Source of the DNA: Arbacia lixula
Lineage: Eukaryota > Echinodermata > Echinoidea > Arbacioida > Arbaciidae
NCBI GenBank assembly: GCA_963669155.1
Contig: OZ022589.1
Coordinates: 1,372,757 to 1,436,756, forward strand
Direction of reading: 5' to 3'
Length of the DNA stretch: 64,000 bases
This document shows, piece by piece, positions 24,562 through 35,512 of this stretch; position 1 is the first letter of the stretch; each line of letters starts with the position of its first letter. The position numbers were made by a program, and so were the translations under genes. The notes beneath the pieces were generated by a model. That model had not been told where the DNA came from. It worked only from the letters and a program-made list of their open reading frames with translations, and did no database searches.

Positions 24562-24873
24562 AGTGTAAATTATGAATTGCGGTGTGAAAGTGTGAATTAT
24601 GTTGACTAGAATGGGCTTACTGAGCAAACTTGACTACACCGGTATTCATGACATGGACGTCACTTACGTCATACAGACAGTCGATCATGTGTTCAAATTT
24701 GATTATGGTGTGCGGTAACAATGTTTAAGGGCGACGGAAGGAACATTCAGTTTTTTTGGTCTCCATTTGACAATTCCTTCTTCACAGGTGGGCTCAGGTT
24801 GCAGTCAACAGATAGAACATTCCTAGATGATGGTAGAGAGAGGAGCAAAGGAAATATAGAGAAATGAATTTGC

Positions 24874-25025
24874 GGGCCCTGTTGCATAAAACTTACCATT
24901 GATGGATTTCCTGCTACCAATGGCAACTTCTATGCAAACCTTGAATTTAATAGGAAGCTGAGTGATATTTCTATGGTAGTTGATGGCAGAGTTGCCATTA
25001 ATGGTAAGTTTTATGAAACAGGGCC
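24874..25025. mobile_element. Inverted-repeat element, GGGCCCTGTT family, copy 3 (best preserved)
   Basis: Left end GGGCCCTGTTGCATAAAACT then TACCATTGATGG; right end CCATTAATGGTAAGTTTTAT then GAAACAGGGCC. The arms of about 30 bases are nearly perfect complements. It lies only about 120 bases upstream of the RING exon acceptor. Confidence 0.85.
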
Positions 25026-25147
25026 GTGATGTGAAATCAAATGAATAAAAGATATTGATGTATATTGTATTTTACAAGTATCAATTTTAAGAAACCACTC
25101 AGATGTGAAAGTAACAATTCCTTTTCTCTTTCTCCCCTCCCCTGCAG

Positions 25148-25342
25148 TGTGTAGTGTGCCTGACGAGGCGAGCGGTAATCTGCACGTACCCCTGCACGCA
25201 CCGCGTCATCTGCCGAAAATGCTTCGTGAAGACCATCCAGATGGCACTGTCCCAACGCATGCTGCCGCTGCGCTGCGTTGTCTGCCGCTCCAAGATCCAG
25301 CACCTTGACCACCGCACCCTTCTGGAGGTGGACCCTGTATAG
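25148..25342 (+). CDS. Terminal exon encoding a C3HC4 RING finger
   Basis: The acceptor is a strong pyrimidine tract ending CCTGCAG (25147). The exon reads in phase 0 for 64 codons and stops at TAG 25340-25342. All eight zinc ligands are present: C1, C4, C16, H18, C22, C25, C43 and C46, that is C-x2-C-x11-C-x-H-x3-C-x2-C-x17-C-x2-C. Key words are CVVCL, CTYPCTHRVICRKC and LRCVVCRSKI. The protein ends LLEVDPV, so the RING is C-terminal. RING fingers of this type usually bind an E2 and act as E3 ubiquitin ligases; that activity is a family expectation and has not been shown here. The exon is GC-richer than its surroundings, as expected for coding DNA. The upstream partner exon is inferred to be 1454-1519. 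I do not recognise the orthologue. Confidence 0.9.
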   Translation, partial: CVVCLTRRAVICTYPCTHRVICRKCFVKTIQMALSQRMLPLRCVVCRSKIQHLDHRTLLEVDPV

Positions 25343-25560
25343 TCGGTTGCCATGGCTACACGTAGAGAATCCATCAAAAAATCGTCTGTCTCCGAGCGTA
25401 TGTGAATGTGTGTGTGTTTATGTTTGTTTCAGAAAGTGATGCATGCGGGAGCATCCGAGTGAAGGACTCTCCGGTGGTGGACCTGGTCTAGTCGCCATGG
25501 ATACACATAAACAAGCTCTCCGTCTCCAACCGAACTGTATCTACGTATGTATGTGTGTTA
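25327..25560. repeat. Tandem duplication of the stop-codon and early 3' UTR region
   Basis: The block GGTGGACC...TAGTCG...GCCATGGMTACAC...CGTCTC...TATGTGTGTG occurs at 25327-25417 and again at 25476-25560, offset by 149 bases. The TAG stop is kept at the same place in both (25340 and 25489). A shorter form, GTTGCCATGGATACATG, recurs at 26067. Confidence 0.6.
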
Positions 25561-28492
25561 GTTAGCTTGTGTGTCGTAGTGTGAGATGCCATTTGGGCTA
25601 TTTGCAAGTAATATGATAGTGCAACCCTTCAAATTGAAGTCAGTTTTGAAACCAAAATCGTGAGGGGCAATGGTGGTTCCAAGAGAAAACACCACGCATT
25701 AGCTCTAGAAAGCAATTGTTAGCCACACGTTAATTTACTGCACCACGTAGCAAAACAGTGTCAGTCTTATTATGCTTGTTTATGTTCTCTTTGCACTTCA
25801 CATCACATAGTTGTTAAAGGTACATGTGACCCTTTTCTGCCATGCATAGAATATTTTCTGATGACCACTCTGTCCAAAACCATTTCCTTAATCCTAAACA
25901 ATAAATTGTAACACATACTAGTTAAGAAAATGGAATTTCGACAAAATGTAAAAAGACCAAACTGGAGTTAGCCTACCCTGCAAAATGGTTTGTGTGATTA
26001 CTAGTATATTGATATATTTCTTAAGTTAGTGAAATACTGGTCAGCCTTCAAGGTAATGTGATATAGTTGCCATGGATACATGTAAATGTGAAATCCTACA
26101 TCTTGTAGATTTGTGTGCATTTGTATAAATTGCAAAAGAGAGCTCATAGTTAGATTATGGTTGGAGTTTGGAGCAAAACACAGTTGTATTAAGCAGAAAT
26201 GTATGCAGCATAATTGGTCTGAAGATGATGGAAATTATTCTTTAGGTAGCATAAGAACTGATGGAGGGCGATTAATATAGGTATACATGAAGCGGCAAAT
26301 TAGAATATACATTGTATTTGAGTGTGGTGTAGTTACATGAAGCTGGGTCTATTCTGCATATATTATATCAAACTTTAAAAGGAATTATGATGGTACAAGG
26401 AAGAAAACAGACATATATATTTTGTCTTGTGGTAGATTTGAATCAAGTAGACGACAGGTTTGCGTATGGAAGCGATATCTGGCATACTGCAGATTATATG
26501 ATGTAGATGTGGTGTCATAGAGAAGGATGAGAGCATATCATATTTAACAACTCACAATCCAGTAGAAATTGGAAAGAGCTAGTCCATTTCACATTCAATC
26601 ATTACCTTATACAGTATACTGGGAATATGATTTTCACATAAAAACATTTTTTTTTTAAATTACATCAAGTTTTGTTTGTATTCAGTGTGTTATGGGCATT
26701 TAATATGACTTGCTGTAGTAAAACAAGAATTTTAAGTTAAAAAATCAATTTGAATATATGAAATCATGATTTTGATAACATAAATGAGACTATATATCAG
26801 GATTTTTTTCTCTCTGAAGCTTGGTTTGGAGTGGATTGGTGATGTAGGGATGGAGGGCTGGGTGATGTGCTTGTATAGATGCTGTGATAGATTGTGTGCT
26901 GTTTATATAGTTTATCCAAACAAATTCCTTTATTTGATGTTACAATACCTAACAGGTAATTCCTGAAATAAGGGTAAATGGTCTGATATTATTAGCAAAA
27001 GTAGATATTATTATAGATATAGTAACTTGTAAGGAAAAGATCACAAATATATATCAGTGTATTGTAATCAATTGGTGAGCTGCCTTATTTACAGGAAAAC
27101 TATTCCAGATGATCATACAATTTTCTTGATTTGCATTTATTGTTCTTTGTTTCCAGTTTGTAGGTACTGTATATGATAGTACATAGTTTGTGAAGATGCC
27201 TTTTCAACTGTTGATTAACGGAGTCCCCCCCCCCCCCTCACTATTTCATATGGTATTGTGGTTATCTATGTAAAATGAAGCTATGCCACAGGTTGTTGTT
27301 TTGAAGGCTCGTTCAAAAGATATACGAAGGATTTTCCTCATGCGTGCACTAGACTTAGCAACATCTAGGCAATGTTTTATTGCATATTCTGTAGCTACAA
27401 TAGTTATTGATAACACACATCAATTATATAGTCAGTACGATGAACGCACCAGTGCATTTTAATTACTTGTTCTTGTCATTTGGAGATTGTCGATAGTACT
27501 TGTTAGGATGTCAGTCAGATTTGAAGTGAAGAGGAATATAATGGATGTAAGCATAGGAATCTCAAAGATGTTATCTATTCTTCGGCCCAACCCTTGCTCA
27601 TATATATGCCTTCTTGTTTATATATACAGCATTTGTAGATATTAGGACGGATTTCTTTTCTGGGTCTTCATTACTCGCTTTTCCACCACAATCATTTCTT
27701 GCGTCTTTCCTGTAGTTTACACATTCCATATCAAGTACAGCATAGGTATAAACTTTTTAGTAGAGCGTGTGGTGTTTTTATATTGGAAGTATATGTTCAT
27801 ATTGTGTGTAGGATTGTCTTCTCTTACTTACGTAGATTACAGTCAGTGGTACAATGTTATCCTATCATTACATTTTGATGTGGCACAACCCAATATTTAT
27901 CACAAGTAGTGAGGTTATTTGCTGCAAATTCCTTTAAAGATATTGTAAGAATCTCATTTACATTTGTGCATTTGTGTAAAAAGTTCACATTGGGTTATAA
28001 ACATGAAAAGAAAGTGATTTAGCAAACAAATTTTTGATGGCATTTATTTACATGTCACAAAGATGTCTGATTTGTCTAGAGGGGTACTTATGGTCTCTTA
28101 GCTTCATTGTGATTTACTGAAGCTTTGGTAGAAATGTCTTGAAAACCCTATCTCTGTGCATATACACGCTCAGACTGTCCACAAGTACCGTAGTCACATC
28201 ATTTCAATGTGTGTTGCATTTAGGTGTCAGACAAAGTATATAGCATTGCAATACATGTGATTGTGTTCTCTTACTTACATAGAGTACAGTCAGTGGGGCT
28301 AGGATTATGTGTACATGATTATGTTGTGTAAACGTCAAAAGCAAGTAACGAATTGGAAGTGCCTTGGGGTACAGGTTTAAGATTGCAATATTTACTATAA
28401 TACTCTCCAATCGGAATGTTTGTGTTTGTGCTGTAGACTTTTTGTATCATTTCTACCTGGTTGTGGTAGGCCTAGCGATAAGGGTTTGTGTA

Positions 28493-28515
28493 TGTATGTA
28501 TGTATATCTATGTCT

Positions 28516-28548
<33 letters not shown>

Positions 28549-28572
28549 ATGTATGTATGTATGTATGTATGT
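28493..28572. repeat. Compound (GTAT)n(GTCT)n(GTAT)n microsatellite
   Basis: TGTATGTATG runs into about six GTCT units and then returns to about seven GTAT units. Overlapping frames rich in C, L, S, V, Y and M residues are artefacts. Confidence 0.9.
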
Positions 28573-29155
28573 GTTTATCTTCTCTTTCCTTTCGATATGG
28601 TACCGAAAAGAAATCACATTTCTGGCAAGTATATCTTACAGCAACTGGCCCATATATACGTGCGAATGCTGCAAACCAGTTGCTCAATGATTTTTAGAAA
28701 GAAAATCCCCACATTTTACATAGACTCATACCATGGCTCTCAAAATATATTAAAAGAATTTAAAAGTGTTCTATATTAGAGTATTAGTCAACTGATAAAC
28801 ACTACTTCTACATACAGGTATCAGGAGATATATACATTGTATCATCGTATATCATGAATAATCTGCGTTTTGGCAGAGACAATTGTCTTAGGTAGATGTT
28901 AACAGCATGATTGCTGTCAGCGATAATGCATGTATGAGGTAGAGATAGTTATTCATCTTCACAGGCAAGTTTAACTTTCCCATTCTCCTCCATAGACATT
29001 TATAGGTATATAGCAGTGGGACTGTTCCCATAGTTGCATTATTTAGATATACTAGAATCACAGGTGGTGTGCAACCCTTTTAAAGTCTGTTTTTGTTGTA
29101 TGGAGGGTACCTGATTAGATGTGCCAGATTCTACCATTTGAATCCTACCATTTCA

Positions 29156-29301
<146 letters not shown>

Positions 29302-30306
29302 CATTGCTAGAGTAAGCATTCATGTGTTTTAAATGTTTGACACAACATCAATACGTGTTTCCAAGTTGAGATCTTGTTTCTTTGCATACCAAGCAAAGCA
29401 TACCTTGTGTGGTGATTGTACTGGCAGATTTTGATTCTTCCTGTAAATACATGATAAGTGGGACCATTCAGATAAATTGTGAGGAAATTGGGAGACATGT
29501 GGGTAAAAATTTGGATCAAAATATGGGAAATGTGTCCACCTAGTGTCAAAGACAGTGAACAGTAATATCTTGAGATTATCAGTGTGACCAAGTAGATAAA
29601 CTTGCTACAAAGTTAACACATTACTATGACAACAGACAGAAACCTCATTTCAAAACCAATTGCAACAATGGCACCAACTGGTGTTAATCTCATTTTTCGC
29701 AGCATTCAATTTTTTGAATTTTGGCCTAACTCTTTTGAATGTATACCTCCACATCTACCTGGTCTCATGCAATACTCTGTGTTTCCAATGGTACCAGTCT
29801 AGTTTCATGCATCAAATATATATCAGCATTTCCAACCTTTGCTCCCCCTTCAAGCAGTAGAATGAAGAAATAGACTGAAAACCATGACTCTGACAATATA
29901 TGGTATTGATATATCAATTATGATACGTTTTATTCATCCTAGTTCTTCGTGTGTACTGGTATCTGTGTACACCATTGTTTGTTTGATACACCTGTTTGTA
30001 TATATTGCATTATTAATACCCATGTGGTGTTGAGAAGTGTTGGTTTGGGTAGTGCGGGTCGTTTATAGAGCTTCATTATAGGCGAGAAAGACGTGTACAT
30101 ATGTATCCTGTTTATGCCATTCAAGATGATATTATGGAAGCTCTTACATGGGAGAATAAAAAAAAAACAAATAATGAATTTAATGGAGATTTTGTGTGTG
30201 TGTTTTTTAGTGTTATATTTATTGTACTGGGTGTGGAGGTCAAGGCGATTATGTGAGATATGTATCTAGTAAGCTGTGGAAGAGACTGAGAGGTATATAT
30301 ACATAA

Positions 30307-30378
<72 letters not shown>

Positions 30379-30500
30379 AGGGGGAGAGAGGGGGGGGATA
30401 GCAAGGGTAGATAAATAGAAAGAGAGAGAGACAGAGTTGAGGGAGAGAGAGAGTGATACAAATAAAGGAAAAGGCAGAGAGAGAAGGAGAGACAGTGAGA
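30307..30500. repeat. (GA)n microsatellite and purine-rich tail
   Basis: A pure AG stretch at about 30307-30372 continues as interrupted purine-rich DNA to about 30500. It follows the AATAAA plus A-run near 30155. Confidence 0.9.
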
Positions 30501-31161
30501 TATACAATATATACACAATGCTTCATCGTCTGATTGAGAGAAAGTGTTTGCTTTGTGCAAGTCATTTTATTAATGCCATTGACTACATGATATAATATAG
30601 TTCATTTAATTAGTATACTTTCTCTTGATCAGCAGACCCTGTGTGTTGTCTAACTTATCCAACTTATTCAACTTATCCAACAAGTCTCACATTTTCAAAC
30701 ATAATCGTATTTGTAACTTTATGATAAATGATTGTCATTAGGGAAATAAAAACATCACATTGAATACAAATTCTATCCAGCGAGGTGTTAGGAACATATA
30801 TTTGATATTCATTTCACGATAAGTTAATCATTAAAATGATCGAAGTTAATGACCCATTTTCTTAACCACAAGCCGTGACCCATTCTCGCTATGACGTATG
30901 GTGTCAACACGTTATAAGAAGATAGGAAGATTCCTCTTAGTTCTTTATTTCTATTCCACAATTCACTCTGTCTATAGTCTGTATGACTACCGGTTTTTTT
31001 TTAAACTCTTCAGGTTATATGTCTTCATTTGTTCACTAATAATGAGCAATAACCCCACACAACAACAGTTTTCCCGGCACACAAACGTTAAATAATGATG
31101 ATCTTCAGCATCATACCGTCATCAACATGATCACGATCTCTCTCACTCCCTCTCTCCACCT

Positions 31162-31455
31162 CCTCCTTCTTCTTTTTTTTTTCTTCTTCTTCTTCTTTTT
31201 CTTCTTCTTCTTCTTTTTCTTCTTCTTCTTCTTCTTCTTCTTCTTCTTCTTCTTCTTCTTCTTCTTCTTCTCCTCCTTCTTCTTTTTCTTCTTCTCCTCC
31301 TTCTTCTTCTTCTTCTTCTTCTTCTTCTTCTTCTTCTTCTTCTTCTTCTTCTTCTTCTTCTTCTTCTTTTTCTTCTTCTTCTTCTCCTTCTTCTTCTTCT
31401 TCTTCTTCTTCTCCTTCTTCTTCTTCTTCTACCTCCTCCTCTTCCTCTTCCTCTT
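31162..31455. repeat. (TTC)n trinucleotide tract, nearly 300 bases
   Basis: A CTT/TTC array with TCC and TTT interruptions, all pyrimidine on the plus strand. The polyphenylalanine frame is an artefact. (GAA)n/(TTC)n tracts of this length can form triplex DNA. Confidence 0.95.
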
Positions 31456-32130
31456 CTTTTTCCTTCTCCTCACCATCATCACCACAACCTTCCTATTTAT
31501 GGAGTTATTTTGATTCTATATTCGACCACTTCGGCGAAAAAGAGGTATAATCGTATTGCCCTCCTTCTCCGTCTTCTTTTCATTTCTTTTGTTGTCTTCG
31601 TTCTTGTTTTCCTCTACTTCTCCTCCATATCACAATACAGTATTAATTTTCTCCTTTTCTTCATAACCCCCTTCATATTCTTCCGTAATGACGTAGGGCT
31701 TATTCCTTATTCCATAATCAATGACCGAAATAGTCATGACTTCTAAGCTCTTCTGCTTATGTTTCTATTCTATACACGTTATTACGATCCCTCTGGATTG
31801 TACGCTAATCACCTTGCAGTGATCTATATCCTACTTAAAATGCAGCACCATAAATACAATGCAATCTGAAGCAACTCGTGGGCAAGATTGGAACTTATTG
31901 ATTGTGATAAAATATATCAAGTTATTATATTTCGATGACATAATAGAGGAAAAGAGTTTTAAGTTTTTTTGCTATCTACATGACACGTCATAAAACTAAA
32001 TGCGCATTTACGACGTGTGTGCGGTGTTGTACGTAATCATACATGTCATCCAACATTCAAGATTACACGTGATTTGCTTTGATTTGCTTCGTAATTAATT
32101 ATAAATCCATTCTGGATTATGATATCGCAC

Positions 32131-32161
32131 TGTGTGTGTGTGTATGTGTGTGTGTGTGTGT

Positions 32162-32197
<36 letters not shown>

Positions 32198-32305
32198 AGT
32201 AGAGAGGAGGAGATAGAGTGAGGGGAGAGGGAGAGAAAGAAGGAGGGAGAGAGACAGAGAGAGAGAATAAATATGGAAAGAGGGAGAAGGATAAAGAACA
32301 CAAAT

Positions 32306-32354
<49 letters not shown>

Positions 32355-32383
32355 TGACAGAGGGAGAGAGAGCGAGGGAGTAG

Positions 32384-32432
<49 letters not shown>

Positions 32433-32452
32433 AATAGATAGATAGAGAGAGA
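32131..32452. repeat. (GT)n tract followed by (GA)n-rich tract
   Basis: TG repeats at about 32131-32194 pass into purine-rich GAGAGA DNA to 32450, with pure AG runs at about 32307-32346 and 32389-32428. Confidence 0.9.
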
Positions 32453-32889
32453 TGATTGGCTTCAATCTCGCCACTAGTTGCCATACCTACTTCTCATCTC
32501 GGAGACTAGGTCATAGTTATTTTTCTTTCATTTCTAACCTGTGAATCTCCAGAGAAACGGCCGTTCCACATCTCGCTGCTCATGTCATGCAACCCATTTA
32601 AACATGACGCAACTTCTCCTCGCCGTATACCTTACACCAGTCATGATGACAAAATCGGGTCTCGAAAAAAGGGGGTAAAAGGGCAAAAGAAAACAAAGTG
32701 GTGACATCATCTGGTGGTTGTTGCTGACATAGTAAACACTGACTCACACTCTAGCGAGGAGAAAGTAACGGATAGTTCTTCTCCTCAGGGCGAAGGACCT
32801 AGATGAGCGACTCGCTATGCACGCACGACATCGTCAGGACTAATACTGACAGCACGTAACGACCGGGGCAGTCAGTGCGAGGTCGATTT

Positions 32890-33700
32890 CTCAACGGTTT
32901 CTTTTATTTCGTTGTCTTTCCGTGCCCACTCGTGTTGGTGTCCTTGTTACTTGTTGTATTGCTTTTCTTGTTCTTCATCTCCTCTTTTTCATGTTTATCC
33001 TGCTTTTCCTTATTCTCATATTCTGTCTCCTATTCTCTCCGTCTTCGTTCTTCTCGCCCCCTTCTCTTCATCACACTCCTCCTCGTCCACCTGTTCCGTA
33101 TCTTTTTGTGTGTCAACCTCTTCATCTTCCTTTCCATCTCCTCCTCTTACTTTTCATTTTCGTCCCTCTTACTCATTATCCTTCTTGCGCTATTTTATTG
33201 TTCTTCCACGTGTTGCTCCTTTTCTTCTTCATCATCCCCATCATCTGCAATATTATCATCAATATAATCATTATCATCATCATCGTCATCTTCATCCTCC
33301 TCCTCCTCCTCCTCCTCCTCATCATCATCATCATCATCATCAACATCCTCCTCCTCCACTTCCTCCTCATCATCAACATCCTCCTCCTCCTCCACCTCCT
33401 CCTCCTCCTCCTCCTCCTCCTCCTCCTCCTCCTCCTTCACCTCCTCCTCATCATCAACATCCTCCTCCTCCTCCATCTCCTCCTCCTCATCATCATCATG
33501 ATCTGTCTTCTCCTCGTCATCATCCTCACCATCCCGTTATTCTTCGACGTCTACTCTACCACCACCATATCTCCTCATCTCCCCCCGCCCCGCCCCGCCA
33601 TCCTCCTCCGTCTCCATCTCCTCTTCCATCACTCCTCTTTCTCATCAAATTCCTCCCTACTTCCTATTCTCATCTTCTTCCACCAAGGTCCTTTCTGATT
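32890..33700. repeat. Pyrimidine-rich low-complexity domain, about 0.8 kb
   Basis: The plus strand is strongly C/T biased, with CTCCTC and CATCATC arrays at about 33295-33500. Long overlapping open frames on both strands (up to 290 codons) arise because the composition avoids stop codons. They are proline/leucine/histidine-rich or glutamate-rich peptides with no domain and are not called as genes. Confidence 0.85.
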
Positions 33701-35024
33701 CTTCTTGCGAGATATCCCGAATATAACATTACTGCCCTACTTTGTCAAAAGGAAGCAAGTGACAGATCATTCATATTTTGGTGATTTGTATTCGTACATT
33801 GTACCCAGTATTCCCTATATACAGACAACATCTGAAGAAGATATATTCATCTTGCTGCGAGATATTAAATCAATCATGATGTGGTGTTGCACTGATGCCG
33901 ATGCAAGTGGCAGATACGTTTTGCTGATTAATACCAAAAGTCTCGTTTGCTAGTTGCTTCCTTTCGTCAAAGAAGGGAAAGATTACATGGTTTTTGTTTT
34001 TATCCTCGTGCATTTAAATTGCCACCAATACCAATACTATTTGAATAGATGACATCAATTCTATTGATGGTCCCGTTACATTGGCAGACATACTTTCCTT
34101 CCTTCACAGTGGTAGAGTGATATCAGCATGGCGAAAATTCCCCCACCTTCTTCCATAAAAGCTAGAGAGCAAACCGTCATGATTGCATGCAGCCAATTTC
34201 CACCGCGTTATGCAAAGAAGGCTCCATAGTCCGCATTGATAGTGTCTTTTGATTAAGTGCCTTGATTAAAATCCCCCGGAGAGATATAATGAATTGAAAG
34301 CTCAAACTGTGCATGCCTCTAAGTGCTACTTCCGTGTATTTTCCTTCGCCAACTCGATTATTTCAACTCATCGAATGTTGACGCATGAAAACAGTGAAAA
34401 ACGACCACTTCTGGAATATCGCGACATGGTACTTGCAAGTTGAGATGGAAGACAAACGCGGACTTACATACCGTCACTATGGCAACATAATGAGTGACGA
34501 CATCTCTCCGACAATCAGTCAGCGCATGACGTGTGCAAATACTGCTTTGTGACGTCATCCGCTGGGACAGAGAGCTACAGAGACAGATAAGAGAGAGGGG
34601 GGAAATTATTATCATGAGTCGGTGAACTGTTAATGATCTGGCTGCTAATTGGCCGCGGTACATTGATGTATATACCACGCAACGATCGCGTAATCAAAGC
34701 CACATAGCTTCAGTGGAGCGCCATTGCTGTACCTTATTACGTGAAGATTGTCAAGGAGTAGTTTCATATTCAGTTAACCCAGAAAGTTTAACCACCATGA
34801 CCGCTAAACCATGGCACGTTAGACGTGACGTAACCGCTTCCTAATTGCAGGAATTACGAGGCTTGTTTGGTTGGCCCAGTTTTGGGCCGTTTTTTCCGTA
34901 TAAGCATTTTTCCTCAAATAGATTAAAGTGAAATGATATAAATGGTCATGATATTATAGGACCCATAAAATCGTCAAAGAACCCTTCCAACGTCATCACC
35001 GGTGCAGGGGGTGTTTCATCCTCA

Positions 35025-35329
35025 GAGGTATTTCACCAAAATGTGCATAAGTTACGCACAACTTTACGCACGACTGGTTACCTGTTCACAATAACTTTGA
35101 TTCCCATCATCTAAAGTTGAAATTTGATCTTTGTTGACTAAAATTCTTGCTCAAACAAGCATCTGAATACAAAATTTGTAAATTGTCAAATTTGATTAGG
35201 ATTGGTGGAAATCAACTCCCACTATATTAAAACAGCAACAAATTGGGATATCTCATTTGGCACAAAAACAGGTCACCAGTCGTTCGTAAAGTTGTGCGTA
35301 ACTTACACATATCTTGGTGAAACACACCA
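35025..35329 (+). mobile_element. Fold-back element, TTTCACCAAGC family, long form
   Basis: Left arm GAGGTATTTCACCAAAATGT then GCATAAGTTACGCACAACTT; right arm GTTGTGCGTAACTTACACAT then ATCTTGGTGAAACACACC. The arms pair over about 60 bases around an AT-rich centre of about 180 bases that is shared, inverted, with 10340-10611. It is non-coding. Confidence 0.8.
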
Positions 35330-35330
35330 G

Positions 35331-35512
35331 GGGGGTGTTTCGCCAAGCTGTTCGTAAGTTACTAACGACTTTACGAACGACTGGTGATCCCTTCTTGTGC
35401 TAAATCACATTCTCAATGAACAAAGTGTGGTATCGCATTTACTACAAGAAGGGATTACCAGTCGTTCGTAAAGTCGTTCGTAACTTACGAACAGCTTGGT
35501 GAAACACCCTCC
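35331..35512. mobile_element. Fold-back element, TTTCACCAAGC family, short form
   Basis: Left arm GGGGGTGTTTCGCCAAGCTG then TTCGTAAGTTACTAACGACT; right arm AGTCGTTCGTAACTTACGAA then CAGCTTGGTGAAACACCCTCC. It lies directly after the long form. Its centre (CTCAATGAACAAAGTGTGGT) matches the centre of the 10946-11137 copy. It could fold into a long hairpin. Confidence 0.85.

Larger units (their letters stand above)
1520..25147 (+). other. Inferred long intron of the RING-finger gene (about 23.6 kb)
   Basis: This is the interval between the donor after 1519 and the acceptor CCCCTCCCCTGCAG ending at 25147. It is full of microsatellites, minisatellites and inverted-repeat elements, which are listed separately. 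Stretches where I see only unique AT-rich sequence with no gene or repeat are about 2.2-2.6, 3.0-4.4, 5.4-10.3, 11.4-13.5, 14.1-15.0, 19.4-20.6 and 21.6-23.5 kb. Small extra exons could be hidden; one poor candidate at 14855-14890 is discussed under rejected items. Confidence 0.55.

Noticed and set aside
32912-33784. A 290-codon plus-strand frame rich in proline, histidine and serine
   Set aside because: It translates a CTC/CAT low-complexity tract; other frames are equally open. Not a gene.
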